From contig CANJZR010000189.1 in the NCBI GenBank assembly GCA_947479075.1, positions 1-7,388 on the forward strand: a DNA stretch of 7,388 nt. The letters run 5' to 3'. The position numbers were made by a program, and so were the translations under genes. This document shows positions 6,655 through 7,388 of this stretch, piece by piece. The notes beneath the pieces were generated by a model that searched no databases, was not told the DNA's origin, and saw nothing but the letters and a program-made list of their open reading frames with translations. Position 1 is the first letter of the stretch. Each line of letters opens with the position of its first letter. The stretch is from Planctomycetaceae bacterium (GTDB lineage: Bacteria > Planctomycetota > Planctomycetia > Planctomycetales > Planctomycetaceae).

Positions 6655-7388
6655 TTATACCCCAACCGGTTCTGCAGCCTGCGTCGCCAGTTCCATGATG
6701 CGGTGTTCGGTGAACTCTTCTCGATGCAGTTCACCGGTCAGGCGGCCTTCGCAGAGGACGAGGATGCGGTCGCAGAGGGTGATCAGCTCGGGGAGTTCGC
6801 TGCTGGTGACGATCACGCCCAGGCCATCGCGGGCGAGCTGATCGATCACGCGGTAGAGTTCGGCTTTCGCCCCGACATCGACGCCGCGGGTCGGGTCGTC
6901 GAGCAGCAACACTGCGGGCCTGGTCTTCAGCCAGCGGCCGATGATGCACTTCTGCTGATTGCCACCAGACAGGTTGGTAATCAGCGACTCGGTGCTGGCC
7001 GTCTTGACCCCCAGCTGTTGGATGGTTTCGGTCGCAGCTGCGCGTTCACGGGAGGAGCCGATGATGCCCGCGGAGGTCGACTCGTCGAGTGTGCAGAGAG
7101 TGATGTTCTCGCGCACGGTCATCTGGGAAAAGATGCCGACGCGTTTACGGTCTTCGGTCACCATGGCGATGCCAGCGTCAACCGCTTGCGACGGGTGAGT
7201 GAAGCGAACGGGCTTTCCCTGGAGCAGAACTGTCCCTTGCGGTGGAGTGACCGAGGCACCGAACAGACACTCGAGCAGTTCCGTTCGTCCAGCTCCCATC
7301 AAGCCCGCGATGCCCAGGACCTCGCCGCGTTTGAGCGAGAACGAGATCTCCTCCAGTCGCCACTTACGGGCGTGGCCATGCCGAGGGA
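6655..7388 (-). CDS. Sugar ABC transporter ATP-binding protein (RbsA/MglA-like), second ABC domain, N-terminus beyond window
   Basis: The visible 243 residues are the C-terminal nucleotide-binding domain of a tandem-ATPase carbohydrate importer subunit (full length about 500). Such proteins power uptake of ribose, galactose, xylose or similar sugars from the inner face of the membrane. Motifs, numbered from the first full codon: degenerate Walker A GLMGAGRT (28-35) with Arg where Lys is usual, TEDRKRVGIF (77-86), signature LSGGNQQK (139-146), Walker B VLLLDDP (159-165), TRGVDVGAK (166-174), and SSELPEL (195-201) where the switch His is absent. The Walker A and switch changes are normal for domain 2 of this family. 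The Asp at the catalytic Glu position (LDDP instead of LDEP) is an added deviation. The frame is open to the right edge, so the TTG/ATG at 7302/7299 are internal codons, not starts. The sugar cannot be told from this half. Partner permease and binding-protein genes are not in view. Confidence 0.92.
   Translation of the reverse strand, partial: PRHGHARKWRLEEISFSLKRGEVLGIAGLMGAGRTELLECLFGASVTPPQGTVLLQGKPVRFTHPSQAVDAGIAMVTEDRKRVGIFSQMTVRENITLCTLDESTSAGIIGSSRERAAATETIQQLGVKTASTESLITNLSGGNQQKCIIGRWLKTRPAVLLLDDPTRGVDVGAKAELYRVIDQLARDGLGVIVTSSELPELITLCDRILVLCEGRLTGELHREEFTEHRIMELATQAAEPVGV

Noticed and set aside
6655..7302. A complete 215-residue ATPase starting at 7302
   Set aside because: The frame continues to the window edge with the conserved LKRGEVLGIAG just upstream, and the supposed start falls inside Walker A. 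The gene is simply cut by the window.

Overview
The window looks like a chromosomal segment from a bacterium of about 60% GC, most likely a member of the Planctomycetota. That assignment is an inference. It rests mainly on the large exported protein in the middle, which joins a helical N-terminal region, a LamG/DUF1080-like beta-sandwich and C-terminal TPRs of a style common in that phylum. The divergent but complete active-site set of the DXS protein agrees with it. No rRNA, tRNA, CRISPR array, transposase or phage gene was seen.

Layout. Positions 1-2467 (minus strand) hold a two-gene isoprenoid operon. A farnesyl-diphosphate-synthase-type prenyltransferase (ispA) is followed by dxs, the first enzyme of the MEP pathway, with the stop and start fused as TAATG. 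The end of dxs lies beyond the left edge. Positions 2468-2706 are a divergent intergenic region. Positions 2707-5610 (plus strand) encode a 967-residue predicted exported protein of unknown function. Positions 5611-5995 are non-coding and contain a compact, highly palindromic repeat-like element. Positions 5996-6589 (minus strand) encode a 197-residue protein recognised as an Imm42-family immunity protein, with no toxin gene visible beside it. Positions 6655-7388 (minus strand) hold the C-terminal half of a sugar-type (RbsA/MglA-like) ABC transporter ATPase that runs off the right edge.

How the genes relate. IspA and DXS belong to one pathway: DXS makes DXP, which leads to IPP and DMAPP, and IspA condenses these into FPP. 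They are probably translationally coupled. The exported TPR protein stands alone and converges on the Imm42 gene. The Imm42 gene is lower in GC than its neighbours. It lies between two inverted 16-base copies of a sequence that also forms one edge of the palindromic element, so the segment 5776-6636 has the look of an inserted or shuffled cassette. The sugar transporter ATPase is unrelated to the isoprenoid genes; its permease and binding-protein partners would lie outside the window.
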